A stretch of 64,000 nt of DNA from Terrirubrum flagellatum (GTDB lineage: Bacteria > Pseudomonadota > Alphaproteobacteria > Rhizobiales > Beijerinckiaceae). Made by a program: the position numbers and the translations under genes. Of this stretch, positions 1 through 8,906 are shown in pieces; the first letter of the stretch is position 1; the number at the start of each line of letters is the position of its first letter. The stretch spans positions 3,472,001-3,536,000 of the forward strand of contig NZ_CP091851.1 of NCBI RefSeq assembly GCF_022059845.1. The letters are read 5' to 3'. The notes below the pieces were generated by a model. It ran no database searches, had not been told where the DNA came from, and worked only from the letters and a program-made list of their open reading frames with translations.

Positions 1-116
1 AGCGTCTCGCCAGCGCCGACATCAAATGACACGCCATCGACGGCGCGCGTCACGCCATCCGCATTGAAGAAATGCGTGCGCAGATCACGAATGGAAAGAA
101 GCGGAGACTGCGTCAT
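1..116 (-). CDS. Peptide ABC transporter ATP-binding protein, N-terminal fragment
   Basis: The start codon lies 2 bp after the DppC-type permease stop, and the gene runs off the left edge. The visible 38 residues (beginning MTQSPLLSIRDLRTHFF, then AVDGVSFDVGAGET) match the N-terminus of DppD/OppD ATPases, where this segment precedes the Walker A loop. The Walker motifs themselves lie outside the window. Position as the fifth gene of the operon (peptidase, binding protein, two permeases, ATPase) supports the call. It would energise import of peptides across the inner membrane. Confidence 0.85.
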   Translation of the reverse strand, partial: MTQSPLLSIRDLRTHFFNADGVTRAVDGVSFDVGAGET

Positions 117-118
117 CG

Positions 119-994
119 TCACATCCGGCGCGCCAGCCGGGGATCGAGATGGTCGCGCAAACCATCGCCAACGAGATTGATCGCAAGCACTACCAGCGCC
201 AGCGCAGCGCCGGGATAAAGAATGGTCCATGGCGCGCGGCTGAGGAAATTGCGCGATTGCGCGATCATATTGCCCCAGCTTGGAATATCAGGCGGCGTGC
301 CGGCGCCGAGGAACGACAAGGCGGACTCAACCAAAATCGCCGAAGCCGCGATGTAGGTCGCCTGCACAATCAGCGGCGCGATCGTGTTCGGCAGGATGTG
401 CCGAATCAGAATCTTCGGCGTGCGCGTGCCGCCGGCGACAGCCGCATCGACATAGGCGCGTTCACGCACCGAGAGCACGACCGAGCGCACCAGCCGCACC
501 ACGCGCGGAATCTCGGGGATTGCGATGGCGACGACGACTGTCGTCACGCTGGCGCGCACCAACGAAACCAGCGCGATGGCCAGCAGAATCGCGGGAATGG
601 CCATCAGCCCGTCCATCACTCGCATCAGAATCGTATCGGCGATGCGGAAATATCCGGCGACAAGCCCGAGCAGTAGTCCGACGCCGACCGACGCGATGGC
701 GACGGAAAGGCCGACCGCAAGCGACACGCGCGAGCCATAGATCGTCCTGGCATAAACGTCGCGCCCGAGGTGATCGGTGCCGAAGAGAAGGTCAGACGAT
801 GGCGCCTGCAGGCGACGGGCCGGCGACGTGACCATGGGATCGCCCGCCAGCAACGGCGCGAAAAGCGCAATCGCGAGCATGACGAGTAGAGTCGCGACGC
901 CGATCACAAGCGTCGGATTGCGGCGTGTGAAACGCCACGCGCTCTGAAGACGACGCGAGGGGGAGGGAGCGGTAGCGACCGCGACATCGCTCAT
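119..994 (-). CDS. Peptide ABC transporter permease, DppC family
   Basis: A 291-residue integral membrane protein. A short cytoplasmic N-terminus (SPSRRLQSAWRFTRRNP) precedes a first membrane helix at about residues 28-50. The FGTDHLGRDVYAR signature of the DppC/OppC N-terminal region follows, then further helices and the EAA-loop region around IRHILPNTIAPL, which contacts the ATPase. Length is normal for DppC. It forms the heterodimeric channel with the DppB-type protein encoded 3 bp upstream. Substrate is inferred from family and operon; nickel or glutathione transporters share the same fold. Confidence 0.93.
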   Translation of the reverse strand: MSDVAVATAPSPSRRLQSAWRFTRRNPTLVIGVATLLVMLAIALFAPLLAGDPMVTSPARRLQAPSSDLLFGTDHLGRDVYARTIYGSRVSLAVGLSVAIASVGVGLLLGLVAGYFRIADTILMRVMDGLMAIPAILLAIALVSLVRASVTTVVVAIAIPEIPRVVRLVRSVVLSVRERAYVDAAVAGGTRTPKILIRHILPNTIAPLIVQATYIAASAILVESALSFLGAGTPPDIPSWGNMIAQSRNFLSRAPWTILYPGAALALVVLAINLVGDGLRDHLDPRLARRM

Positions 995-997
995 GCG

Positions 998-1939
998 TCA
1001 ATACCGGATGCGCGGGTCGAGCAGCGTGTAAGCAAGATCGACCAGGAGATTGATGGCGACATAGACGCCGGCGAAAACGAGGATCACACCCTGAATAATC
1101 GGGTAATCACGCTTTGAAATCGCATCGACGGTGAGCCGCCCGATGCCGGGAATATTGAACACGGTCTCGGTGATGACGACGCCCGAGATGAGCAGCGCAA
1201 CGCCAATGCCGATGATGGTCACGATGGGAACCGCGGCGTTCTTCAGCGCGTGCTTCATCAGCATCACCGGCTGGCTCACGCCCTTGGCGCGCGCGGTGCG
1301 CATATAATCTTCCGCCAGCACGTCGAGCATGCTGGCGCGCGTGATGCGCGCGATCAGCGCGACATAGGCGAGGCCGAGCGCGATCGAAGGCAGGATGAGA
1401 TGGCGCAGCCATTCCCACAAGCCGTCTGCGATCGGCTTGTAGCCCTGCACGGGCAGCCAGCGCAGATTGATCGAGAAGATATAGACGAGCACATATCCCA
1501 CGACGAAGACCGGCGCGGAGAAGCCGAGCACCGCGAAGCCCATTACGAGCCGATCGAATGCCGATCCGGCGCGCGCGGCCGAGAATACGCCGGCGACGAT
1601 TGCGAGCGACACTGCGACCAGCATGGTCATCACCGCAAGCGAGATCGTCGGCTCCATGCGCTGAAGAATCAGCGTCGCGACCGGCGTGTTCGAAAAGATC
1701 GAGATCCCGAGATCGCCCTGCAGGATGCGCCATCCCCAGCGGCCGAACTGGACCGCAAGCGCATCCTCAAGGCCGAGAAGCTTCCTGATCTGCGCGATCT
1801 GCGCTTCCGTCGCATTGTCGCCGGCGATGATCGCGGCGGGATCGCCCGGCGCGAGATGAAGCAGCATGAAGACGAACAACCCGACGATCGCGAGCACGAT
1901 CGCCGTCGATAATAGGCGGCGAACGATATAGGCGATCAT
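998..1939 (-). CDS. Peptide ABC transporter permease, DppB family
   Basis: A 313-residue permease with the DppB start pattern (MIAYIVRRLLSTAIVLAIVG) and a first helix at about residues 8-30. A periplasmic segment with LAPGDPA follows, then five more helices. The EAA loop (YMRTARAKGVSQPVMLMKHALKN) sits near residue 215. The C-terminal YTLLDPRIRY is typical of the family. It pairs with the downstream DppC-type permease. Its start codon sits 2 nt after a strong hairpin whose loop carries GGGAG, probably the ribosome-binding site. Confidence 0.93.
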   Translation of the reverse strand: MIAYIVRRLLSTAIVLAIVGLFVFMLLHLAPGDPAAIIAGDNATEAQIAQIRKLLGLEDALAVQFGRWGWRILQGDLGISIFSNTPVATLILQRMEPTISLAVMTMLVAVSLAIVAGVFSAARAGSAFDRLVMGFAVLGFSAPVFVVGYVLVYIFSINLRWLPVQGYKPIADGLWEWLRHLILPSIALGLAYVALIARITRASMLDVLAEDYMRTARAKGVSQPVMLMKHALKNAAVPIVTIIGIGVALLISGVVITETVFNIPGIGRLTVDAISKRDYPIIQGVILVFAGVYVAINLLVDLAYTLLDPRIRY

Positions 1940-1941
1940 GA

Positions 1942-1965
1942 ATGGCCCGCGCTCCCGCGGGCCAT
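1942..1965 (-). promoter_or_regulatory. Hairpin in the leader of the DppB-type gene
   Basis: On the minus strand ATGGCCCGC and GCGGGCCAT form a perfect 9-bp stem around a 6-nt loop GGGAGC, ending 2 nt before the permease start codon. The loop contains the only Shine-Dalgarno-like sequence. No T-run follows, so it is not an intrinsic terminator. Inference: it protects the 3' end of the binding-protein message or tunes permease translation, giving more binding protein than permease. Confidence 0.6.
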
Positions 1966-2021
1966 CCGTCTCGCGTCAGAGCGCGCAGCTTTTCCGTATC
2001 TTCGGCGCGCCCTGCCGGCCG

Positions 2022-3626
2022 TCACGCGGTCTTCTCGACGTTCCAGAACGGCACGAGCTCGGGCATGCCGATCATGCCCTTGAGATTGCGCAACGCAGAG
2101 GGCTGGAACCACTGGCCGTAATAAATGTGCGGCACGAAATTCCACGCATTCTCCTGCATCTCGCGCGCGATCGCCTTGCGCTCGTCATCGGTCGCGGCGG
2201 CCGCCCATTTGTCGCGCAGCACTTCATGCTTCTCGTCGGAGGGCCAGCCGAACCATCCCTTCTCGCCGGTCGCCGCATGACCGACAAGACCGATGGGATT
2301 GCCGAAGGCGTTCACCGACGCAGAGGTGAAGAACACATTCCAGCCGCCCTGATCCGGCGGCGTCTTCACGGCGCGACGCGTCACCACTCCGCCCCAGTCC
2401 GAGGCCTGCAGCGAAACGTTGAAGCCCGCTTCCTTCATCCATTGCGCAATCAACGTCGCGGCGTTGTTCATATAGGCGACGTTCGTCGCCTGCAGGACGA
2501 CGACCGGCCGGCCGTCATAGCCCGACTCCTTCAGGAGCTGGCGCGCCTTGGCGAAGTTCTGACCGCCCTTGAACCATTCGGTGTTGGCGTCGTTCTCCAT
2601 CGGCGTGCCGCAACCGAAGAGCGAACCGCAACCGCGGAAGAATTTTGGATTGCCGAAGGTCGCCTTCATCACGTCCGAGGGATGCACGGTGTAGAGCATC
2701 GCCTGCCGCGCCTTCACATTGTTGAACGGCGGATAGAGAAAGTTGAGGCGAGCCCAACCCATGTTGCCCTGCTTGTTCAGCACTTCCTGGGTGATGGCGG
2801 AATCACCTTCGAGCTGGTCAAGCAGATCAACGTTCGGATATTCGATGAAGTCGATCTCTCCGGCCTTGATGGCGGCGATCGCTGTCGCCTCGTCGGCGAT
2901 GTTCTCATAGACGACGCGATCGACCTTCACGACCTTGCCGCCGGCGGAATAGGAGGCCGGTTCGGAACGCGGATTGTAGTTCGGATTCTTGTCGTAGACA
3001 TAGCGCTGGCCCTGCACCATCGCGCCCTGATTGAAGATGAAGGGGCCGGAACCAATGATCGTCTGAACCTGCTGATTGGGATCGGTCTGCGCTTCCTTCT
3101 CGCGCATGACGAACAGCACGTTCGTGCCGGTCTTCGCCATGTTGTCGAGAACGAGACCGTAGGGCTCCTTCAGCACGATCTGGAAAGTCTTGTCGTCTTT
3201 CACGGGCGTGTCGGCGACGCGCGCGAACATGTGCTGCGCCGCGCCGTCGCGCGCCGCCCAGCGGCGGATCGAGGCGACGCAGTCGCGCGCCGTGACCGCC
3301 GTTCCGTCAGAGAATTTCAGCCCGTCGCGCAGTTCAAAGGTGTAGGTCTTGCGATCATCCGACAGGCCATGCTTGCCGACCATCTGCGGCTGCGGCTGAT
3401 ATTTGCTGTCTACGCCGAACAGCGTGTCGTAAACCATGTGCGCGTGGTACGAGGTGATATTCGCGGTCGTCCACACGGGATCGAACACGCGCAGGTCGCC
3501 ATGCATCACGCCGCGAATCGTGCGCGAGACAGGCGGCGTGGTCTGCGCGCGACCAATGGCGGGCGCTCCCGCGATTGCGCCGGCGGCGATCGCGCCTTGC
3601 GTGAATCTGCGACGAGACGTGGTCAT
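2022..3626 (-). CDS. Peptide/solute-binding protein of ABC transporter, SBP_bac_5 family
   Basis: A 534-residue periplasmic binding protein. The N-terminus MTTSRRRFTQGAIAAGAIAG carries a twin-arginine-like RRRF motif and cleavage is likely after IGRAQ, so Tat export is plausible. The mature part has the family features: an N-terminal lobe with YTFELRDGLKFSDGTAVTARDC and the central IGSGPFIFNQ segment. The C-terminal PHIYYGQWFQPSALRNLKG is also family-typical. Length is normal for DppA/OppA-like proteins. It lies between the M81 peptidase gene and the permeases. Ligand cannot be read from sequence; peptides are the family default. Confidence 0.92.
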   Translation of the reverse strand: MTTSRRRFTQGAIAAGAIAGAPAIGRAQTTPPVSRTIRGVMHGDLRVFDPVWTTANITSYHAHMVYDTLFGVDSKYQPQPQMVGKHGLSDDRKTYTFELRDGLKFSDGTAVTARDCVASIRRWAARDGAAQHMFARVADTPVKDDKTFQIVLKEPYGLVLDNMAKTGTNVLFVMREKEAQTDPNQQVQTIIGSGPFIFNQGAMVQGQRYVYDKNPNYNPRSEPASYSAGGKVVKVDRVVYENIADEATAIAAIKAGEIDFIEYPNVDLLDQLEGDSAITQEVLNKQGNMGWARLNFLYPPFNNVKARQAMLYTVHPSDVMKATFGNPKFFRGCGSLFGCGTPMENDANTEWFKGGQNFAKARQLLKESGYDGRPVVVLQATNVAYMNNAATLIAQWMKEAGFNVSLQASDWGGVVTRRAVKTPPDQGGWNVFFTSASVNAFGNPIGLVGHAATGEKGWFGWPSDEKHEVLRDKWAAAATDDERKAIAREMQENAWNFVPHIYYGQWFQPSALRNLKGMIGMPELVPFWNVEKTA

Positions 3627-3727
3627 GGCGATCCTCCTCCATGAGAGCCGACGAAGCGGCGTCTCACCCCGCGCCAGTTACGCATGGGGAAGGCGCGTCG
3701 GGCAAGCGCCAAGAAGAGGCGTTGATG

Positions 3728-5194
3728 TCAAATCAGCAGGCGCCCTTCCGGCAATGGATCGAGCGGCCAGAGTGGGCGATTGACGCGCGTATAGGGATGC
3801 CGGTTCGGATCCTGCGGACAACAGCCGCCGGTCTCACCGCGCAGGATCAGCCTGGCGTATTTTCCGAAGCCGCCGGCGAAGTGCTGCGCGGATTTCAGCA
3901 TCAGCAGGCGATAGGCGCCGGGATCGAGACCGAGATGCGTGAACAGCTCGTCGCCGAGCGCCTGCGTCCGCTTGGAGATGAGGATCACGTCGACGCCATC
4001 GAGTCTGACGCAGGCGGTGTCGCCGAGCGGAACTTTCGCAGCGCCGAAATGCTGCCAGGTGTCTTCACACAACGCGATCACCTCTGCCTGAGCGTCGACG
4101 GGATCGCCCGAACCGGCTGACGCCTTGCCGCCGATGCGCAGCGGAATCTTCGCGCCAACGCCGGCCGCGAAGCAGAACTGCACCGAGACGGGGTCCCACA
4201 TCGGCGCGATCGCGACGTTGGTCACGCCCTTTTCCCGCAGTGCGCGCAGCGAGAAGGTGTTGTCTGACGTGGCGCCGCCGCCGGCGTTGTCGGACGGCTC
4301 GGCGATGATCGCGGTCCCTGCGTTGAGCGAGAGCGCCTGCTGCAGCGCATCGTCGAATTCCAGCGTCGGCGGACACCACTGGCCGCGCTTCGCCACAAGT
4401 TCATCAGCAAGCTCTTTCGCCAGACGATCGCCGTCCGCCTTGCGCCCGTCGGTATAGACGAGGACGCGACTCCCCATTTCCGGAACGTCTGCGTGGCTGA
4501 AGCCGTGACCGATCGAGACGGAGAGGATGCCGTTCTTGCCCTCCATCGCCTTGATGCGATCGACGAAGGAGCGCATCGGCTCCGTCGTCGTCGGATAGAA
4601 GTCATACATGCGCGGATCATAAAGCGAGACGACCGGCTTGATCTGTCCGCGCAGCGTCCGCAGCACGATATCGACCACCTCCTCGCCCCGTTCGAGGAAA
4701 TCGACGTGCGGATACTCCTTGAAGAGCACGCCGACCGTCTGCAGCCGCACGCGCTTCTCGGTCAGGTGGCAATGCGGATCATATTCGCAGCCGATGATCA
4801 CGTCAGGGCCGACGATGGCGCGAATGCGCTCCAGCATGTCGCCTTCGACATCGTCATAACCTTCGGCCGCCATGGCCCCGTGAAAACCCATGAGCACGCT
4901 GTCGACAGGCATCGCCGCCTTGAGTTCCGCAAGAATGCGGTCGCGCATCATCTCGTAGTCGCGGCGCACCACCGAACCCGAGGGCTCCGCCCAGAAGCAG
5001 GAGCCCTCGATCAACGTGAAGCCCTCCTCCTTCGCGCGCCGGCGGGCGACATAGAGGGGCGCGGTGCATAGCCGGGGCTCGTCCGGATGTTCGCCGGGAC
5101 CTGCGGCGAAAGAGTCCCGGAAATTGGAATAACCGGTCGGGATGGGAGAGAAAGTATTGGTCTCAGTCGCGATCGACGCAGCAAAAAGGCGCAT
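3728..5194 (-). CDS. M81 family metallopeptidase (MlrC-like)
   Basis: A 488-residue protein starting MRLFAASIATETNTFSP, the ETNTF motif typical of M81/DUF1485 proteins. The likely zinc ligands are visible in GFHGAM (His about 105) and in CEYDPHCH (Asp139 and His141 or His143). The C-terminal MlrC_C domain spans roughly residues 300-480. MlrC of sphingomonads cleaves linearised microcystin, but most family members have unknown peptide substrates. Being first gene of a peptide-import operon suggests it hydrolyses the imported peptide in the cytoplasm; no signal peptide is visible. Confidence 0.88.
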   Translation of the reverse strand: MRLFAASIATETNTFSPIPTGYSNFRDSFAAGPGEHPDEPRLCTAPLYVARRRAKEEGFTLIEGSCFWAEPSGSVVRRDYEMMRDRILAELKAAMPVDSVLMGFHGAMAAEGYDDVEGDMLERIRAIVGPDVIIGCEYDPHCHLTEKRVRLQTVGVLFKEYPHVDFLERGEEVVDIVLRTLRGQIKPVVSLYDPRMYDFYPTTTEPMRSFVDRIKAMEGKNGILSVSIGHGFSHADVPEMGSRVLVYTDGRKADGDRLAKELADELVAKRGQWCPPTLEFDDALQQALSLNAGTAIIAEPSDNAGGGATSDNTFSLRALREKGVTNVAIAPMWDPVSVQFCFAAGVGAKIPLRIGGKASAGSGDPVDAQAEVIALCEDTWQHFGAAKVPLGDTACVRLDGVDVILISKRTQALGDELFTHLGLDPGAYRLLMLKSAQHFAGGFGKYARLILRGETGGCCPQDPNRHPYTRVNRPLWPLDPLPEGRLLI

Positions 5195-5345
5195 GGCTCT
5201 CTCAATGGCCGGGACGTCGATCGAAATGATGCACGCCGGCGCCCCTCTGGGAAGCGGCGCGCCGGCATGGCTCGTGCGCCTTTACACGGCGTTAACCAAA
5301 TCGGGATCATGGTTAACCAATCCTTCACAAGGCCGCCGACTCGCC

Positions 5346-5810
5346 ATGCCGTCCTCGAACCGCCCAATCCGCGCCCGCTCGGACATGGCCGAGGACATGG
5401 CGAACGACTTGCGCGAACTGCGACGCCTCAAGGAGCTGCAGGCGCGGATCTTCGACGAATTGCGCCGCCGTGAGGATGAGCAGGAGATTCAGCGGCGCGA
5501 AAGCGAAATGGCCTCGCTGCTGCAGCTTTCTCGGATGCTGCTTGGCCTCGTCGAACAGACCCGGCGCGAGCGCGACGCGCTGGCGGCTGAACTCGCGGAG
5601 CGTCGCGAAACGCCGCGGCTGGATGACATCATCGAACGCCTGGCGGATGCGCTGCACGCGCGAAACTCCGGCCAGCTCGAGGAGGAGCCGCCGGCCCCCT
5701 CCCGGTCCTATTCGCGACGCGGGCCAATGCGGGTCGACCGCCGCGCGCTCGGCGGCGGCTATGCGCCGGCGGCTGCGCCCGATCGCATGGCGTGGGCCTT
5801 GAGGTCGTAA
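5346..5810 (+). CDS. Conserved hypothetical coiled-coil protein
   Basis: Function not recognised. The frame is open from 5142, but an ATG at 5346 (MPSSNRPIRARSD) or at 5385 (MAEDMANDLREL) is the likely start. Residues about 14-100 are strongly helical and charged (ELRRLKELQARIFDELRRREDE), predicting a coiled coil. A short Pro/Ser/Arg-rich tail follows. No signal peptide or membrane segment. The last 52 bp overlap the 3' end of the convergent FAD reductase gene. Upstream, a GGTTAACC palindrome at about 5313 may belong to its promoter. Confidence 0.6.
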   Translation: MPSSNRPIRARSDMAEDMANDLRELRRLKELQARIFDELRRREDEQEIQRRESEMASLLQLSRMLLGLVEQTRRERDALAAELAERRETPRLDDIIERLADALHARNSGQLEEEPPAPSRSYSRRGPMRVDRRALGGGYAPAAAPDRMAWALRS

Positions 5811-7003
5811 TTCTCGTCCGCCGCCTGATCGCGGCTCAAGGGCGTTCCGGCGAGGAAGCGCCGCGCCGCCATGTGATCCCCCGGTTTGTTGACGGATTCG
5901 ACCACCTTCACCTGTCCCGCCTGGACGCCGAACACTGAAAAGCGGCCTGAAGCCGGATCGCCGCGCGTGACATAATCATCGATATCGAAGCCGAGACCGG
6001 CGATCTGGAGCTTATAGTCGGCCTGATCGCTCCAGAACCAGGGCGTCGCCACGTAAGGCGCCGGCGATCCCGCCAGCCGCCGCGCCACGCATTTCGCCTG
6101 ATCGACGGCGTTCTGCACGGCCTCCAGCCGCACGCGGCGCCCGGAATGCACATCAGGAAAAGACGCGTTGTCGCCGATGGCGGAGATATTGGCATCGCTG
6201 GTGACGAGATGATCGTCGACGGCGACGCCGTTCTCGATCGCAAGGCCCGCTTCGCGCCCCAGCGCATCTTCGGCAAGCACGCCGACGCCAACGACGACGA
6301 GATCAGCGGGAACGTCTTCGCCATTCGCAAGCCGAACGCCCGCGACTTCGCCATCGACGCCGTAGAGCGCTTCGATCCCGACGTTGAGTCTCAGCGTCGC
6401 GCCAAGCGCGCGATGTTTCTCTGCAAACGCCTCTGACATGATCGGCGACACAGCGCGGCCCATCACGCGCGGCGCAATGTCGATCACAACAGGCGCATGG
6501 CCGAACGACGCTGCAACCGCGGCGAATTCAAGCCCGATGAAACCCGCGCCGACGACGGCGACTTTCTTCGCCTGCTCAATCCGCGTTCTCAGGAAAGCCG
6601 CATCGTCGATCGTGCGCAGCACCGCGACGCCGTCGAGATCGGCGCCCGGCGCATTGAAAGGCCGCGCCCGCGCGCCGGTGGCGAGAATCAGGTGATCGTA
6701 GGACAGCGTCTCGCCATTCGAGAGCGAGAGCGCGCGGCCGCCGCGATCGATCGCCTCGACGCGCAGGCCAAGCCTGAGTTCGATGCGTTGCTTCGGGAAG
6801 AATTCATCGCCGCGCAGCACGAGGCTTTCGGCCGTCGCCTCGCCCTTCATGAACGCCTTCGAGAGCGGCGGCCTCTGGTAAGGCTTGTGCGTCTGGGCGT
6901 CGATCAGAACGACCCGCCCGTCAAAGCCGGCCTCGCGCAGGGACGCGGCCGCCTGCACGCCCCCATGGCCGGCGCCGACGATGACGATCTTCTCCAGAGG
7001 CAA
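5759..7003 (-). CDS. NAD(P)H-dependent FAD oxidoreductase, ferredoxin reductase type
   Basis: A 414-residue flavoprotein of the rubredoxin/putidaredoxin reductase group. The N-terminal FAD-binding motif VIVGAGHGGVQAA is followed by KPYQRPPLSK. A second Rossmann motif, VAVVGAGFIGLEFAA, binds NAD(P)H, and ISAIGDNASF lies in the second FAD contact. The frame is open from an ATG at 7066. I prefer a TTG start at 7003 (MPLEKIVIVGAG) because GGGAGA lies 7-8 nt upstream and family members begin just before VIVGAG. It would pass electrons to a ferredoxin, but no ferredoxin or oxygenase gene is adjacent. Confidence 0.9.
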   Translation of the reverse strand: MPLEKIVIVGAGHGGVQAAASLREAGFDGRVVLIDAQTHKPYQRPPLSKAFMKGEATAESLVLRGDEFFPKQRIELRLGLRVEAIDRGGRALSLSNGETLSYDHLILATGARARPFNAPGADLDGVAVLRTIDDAAFLRTRIEQAKKVAVVGAGFIGLEFAAVAASFGHAPVVIDIAPRVMGRAVSPIMSEAFAEKHRALGATLRLNVGIEALYGVDGEVAGVRLANGEDVPADLVVVGVGVLAEDALGREAGLAIENGVAVDDHLVTSDANISAIGDNASFPDVHSGRRVRLEAVQNAVDQAKCVARRLAGSPAPYVATPWFWSDQADYKLQIAGLGFDIDDYVTRGDPASGRFSVFGVQAGQVKVVESVNKPGDHMAARRFLAGTPLSRDQAADENYDLKAHAMRSGAAAGA

Positions 7004-7134
7004 GGGCGGGTCTCCCGATTTGCATTTGCGCGGGCGGGCCCCCTTGGCTATCGGTCGCCGCCCCATTGGGGCGACGGTTGCGGCGCGTCCGCTGCGATGT
7101 CAACGCCGGCGCTGCCGGATGCGGGAAGCGCGAT

Positions 7135-8520
7135 ATGCCCGATGTAGATACGGATCTCCTTGCGAAGCTCGCCGCGATCGTCGGCGACGCCGGCGTGATC
7201 ACCGACGCCGACGCCAAGGCGCCGTATCTGGAGGATGCTCGTAAACGCACGCGCGCCGAAGCTCTCTGCATCGTGCGGCCGCGGACCACGCGCGAAGTCT
7301 CCGAGATCGTGAAGCTCTGCGCCCGCGAACTGGCGCCGCTGGTGCCCCAGAGCGGCAACACCGGCCTTGCCTATGGCGGCTTGCCGCTAAGCCTGAAGGG
7401 CGCCGTCGTGATGTCGCTCGCGCGTATGAACGCCATCCGCAATCTCCAACCGCTCGCCATGACCATGGAGGTCGAGGCCGGCGTCCCCCTGCGCACGGCG
7501 AAGGACGCGGCTGAGGCGGCGAACCGCTTCCTGCCGGTCACGATCGGCTCGGAAGGCACGGCGCAGATCGGCGGCGTCATCTCCACCAACGCGGGCGGCA
7601 TCAATGTCGTGCGCTACGGCATGGCGCGCAATTCCGTGCTCGGCCTCGAGGTCGTGCTGGCCGATGGAACCATCGTCAACGGCCTGCGTCCCCTGCGCAA
7701 GGACAATGCGGGCTATGACTGGAAGCAGCTCTTCATCGGCACGGAAGGCACGCTCGGCGTCGTGACGGCTGCGGTGATGAAGCTGTCGCCGCTGCCGACA
7801 AAATCCGCGACCGCGTTCGTCGTGCTCGACAGCGTCGACAAGGCGCTGGAGTTGCTGTCGCTCGCGCAAGATCGCATCGGCGACTCGCTCGGCGCCTTCG
7901 AGATGATGCCGCGCCTCTGCTACGAGCTCGTCGAGAAGCATTTCGGACAGAAGCCGCCGACAGCGCTCTCGAACTGGCATGTGCTGATGGAGGCCGGCAG
8001 CATGCTGAACGGCCTCGAAGAAGCGATTGAAGAACTGCTCGCCGATGCGCTGGAGCGCGGGATCGCGACCGACGCCGTGATTTCGCAGAACACGCAGCAG
8101 GCGGCGCAGATGTGGCTGGCGCGCGAGCGCATGGCCAATCTCGGCAATCGCGAAGGCCGCATGGTCAATCACGATATTTCCGTGCCGATCGAACGCATGG
8201 CTGACTTCGTCAGGGCCGCAGACATCGCGACCGAAGCGGAATTCCCTGATGTGCGCCATCTCAGCTTCGGTCATCTCGGCGATGGCAATCTGCACTACAA
8301 TATCCTGCTTGGGCCGGAGCCGAAGACGGAAACCGTCAACGCCTGCGTGCATCGCGTCGTCACCGAATTCGGCGGCAGCATCTCAGCCGAGCATGGCATC
8401 GGGCGTTATCGCAAGCACGAATTGCCGCTTAACAAGAGCGCGGAGGAGCTTGCGCTGATGCGGCGGATGAAGGCGATGCTCGATCCGGACGGCGTGCTCA
8501 ATCCCGGCGCGGTGGTTTAG
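7135..8520 (+). CDS. FAD-binding oxidoreductase, D-2-hydroxyacid dehydrogenase (GlcD / D2HGDH) family
   Basis: A 461-residue protein with an FAD_binding_4 domain (residues about 40-210) carrying PQSGNTGLAYGG and GSEGTAQIGGVISTNAGG. The FAD-oxidase C-terminal domain contains GHLGDGNLHYN, the metal/substrate-binding His cluster, and SAEHGIGRYRK. These features match D-2-hydroxyglutarate, D-lactate and glycolate dehydrogenases; which 2-hydroxyacid is oxidised cannot be decided. Start ATG at 7135 (MPDVDTDLLAKL) has GGGAAG upstream. Divergent from the FAD reductase gene, sharing a 131-bp intergenic region. Confidence 0.9.
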   Translation: MPDVDTDLLAKLAAIVGDAGVITDADAKAPYLEDARKRTRAEALCIVRPRTTREVSEIVKLCARELAPLVPQSGNTGLAYGGLPLSLKGAVVMSLARMNAIRNLQPLAMTMEVEAGVPLRTAKDAAEAANRFLPVTIGSEGTAQIGGVISTNAGGINVVRYGMARNSVLGLEVVLADGTIVNGLRPLRKDNAGYDWKQLFIGTEGTLGVVTAAVMKLSPLPTKSATAFVVLDSVDKALELLSLAQDRIGDSLGAFEMMPRLCYELVEKHFGQKPPTALSNWHVLMEAGSMLNGLEEAIEELLADALERGIATDAVISQNTQQAAQMWLARERMANLGNREGRMVNHDISVPIERMADFVRAADIATEAEFPDVRHLSFGHLGDGNLHYNILLGPEPKTETVNACVHRVVTEFGGSISAEHGIGRYRKHELPLNKSAEELALMRRMKAMLDPDGVLNPGAVV

Positions 8521-8605
8521 CGCCAGTCTATTTGGCGCAGGCGACGCTCCCGTCTCTTCTTGCTTTCGGGAAGAGAGGAGCGCGCCTGCGGCGCACGTTT
8601 TTCCT

Positions 8606-8750
8606 TGGGCCCCGGACTTCGTTCCACTCGCTTCGCTCGCTCCACGAATCCGGGGACGGAGAGAGCATAATGTTCAAAAATTGAAGCTGTCGCCGTCCCC
8701 GGAACGGTGAAGTGAGGCGATAAGCCGAACGGAACCGTGTCCGGGGCCCA
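8606..8750. repeat. Composite palindromic repeat bounded by TGGGCCCCGGAC
   Basis: Between convergent genes (gap 8521-8906). The outer arms TGGGCCCCGGAC (8606) and GTCCGGGGCCCA (8739-8750) are perfect inverted 12-mers. Inside, TCCGGGGACGG pairs with CCGTCCCCGGA, and GGAACGGT recurs inverted near the right arm, so it can fold into nested hairpins. The first 50 bp closely match a second element at 46105-46158. A further inverted repeat, ACTCCGGAG/CTCCGGAGT, lies at about 8861-8895. No gene or T-rich terminator was found in the gap. Confidence 0.75.
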
Positions 8751-8906
8751 GCGCAAGACTCGCGAGCGAAGCGAGCGTCAGTCAGAAAGCGCCACGGGCG
8801 CTTATAGTGTAGATTTTTTCTGAGCCCTGCATTTCATTCTAGTCGCTTACGCTTGCTTCACAACTCCGGAGACGACAGTTGCGCTCCGGAGTCGCAAGCG
8901 GATCTC

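Noticed and set aside
1938-3644. Open reading frame of 568 codons on the plus strand opposite the peptide-binding protein gene
   Set aside because: Antisense shadow of a clear SBP_bac_5 gene; Arg/His-rich composition typical of high-GC antisense frames.
5313-5330. CtrA site from the TTAACC motifs at about 5291 and 5313
   Set aside because: Spacing between the TTAA elements is 17 bp or more, not the 7 bp of the CtrA consensus.
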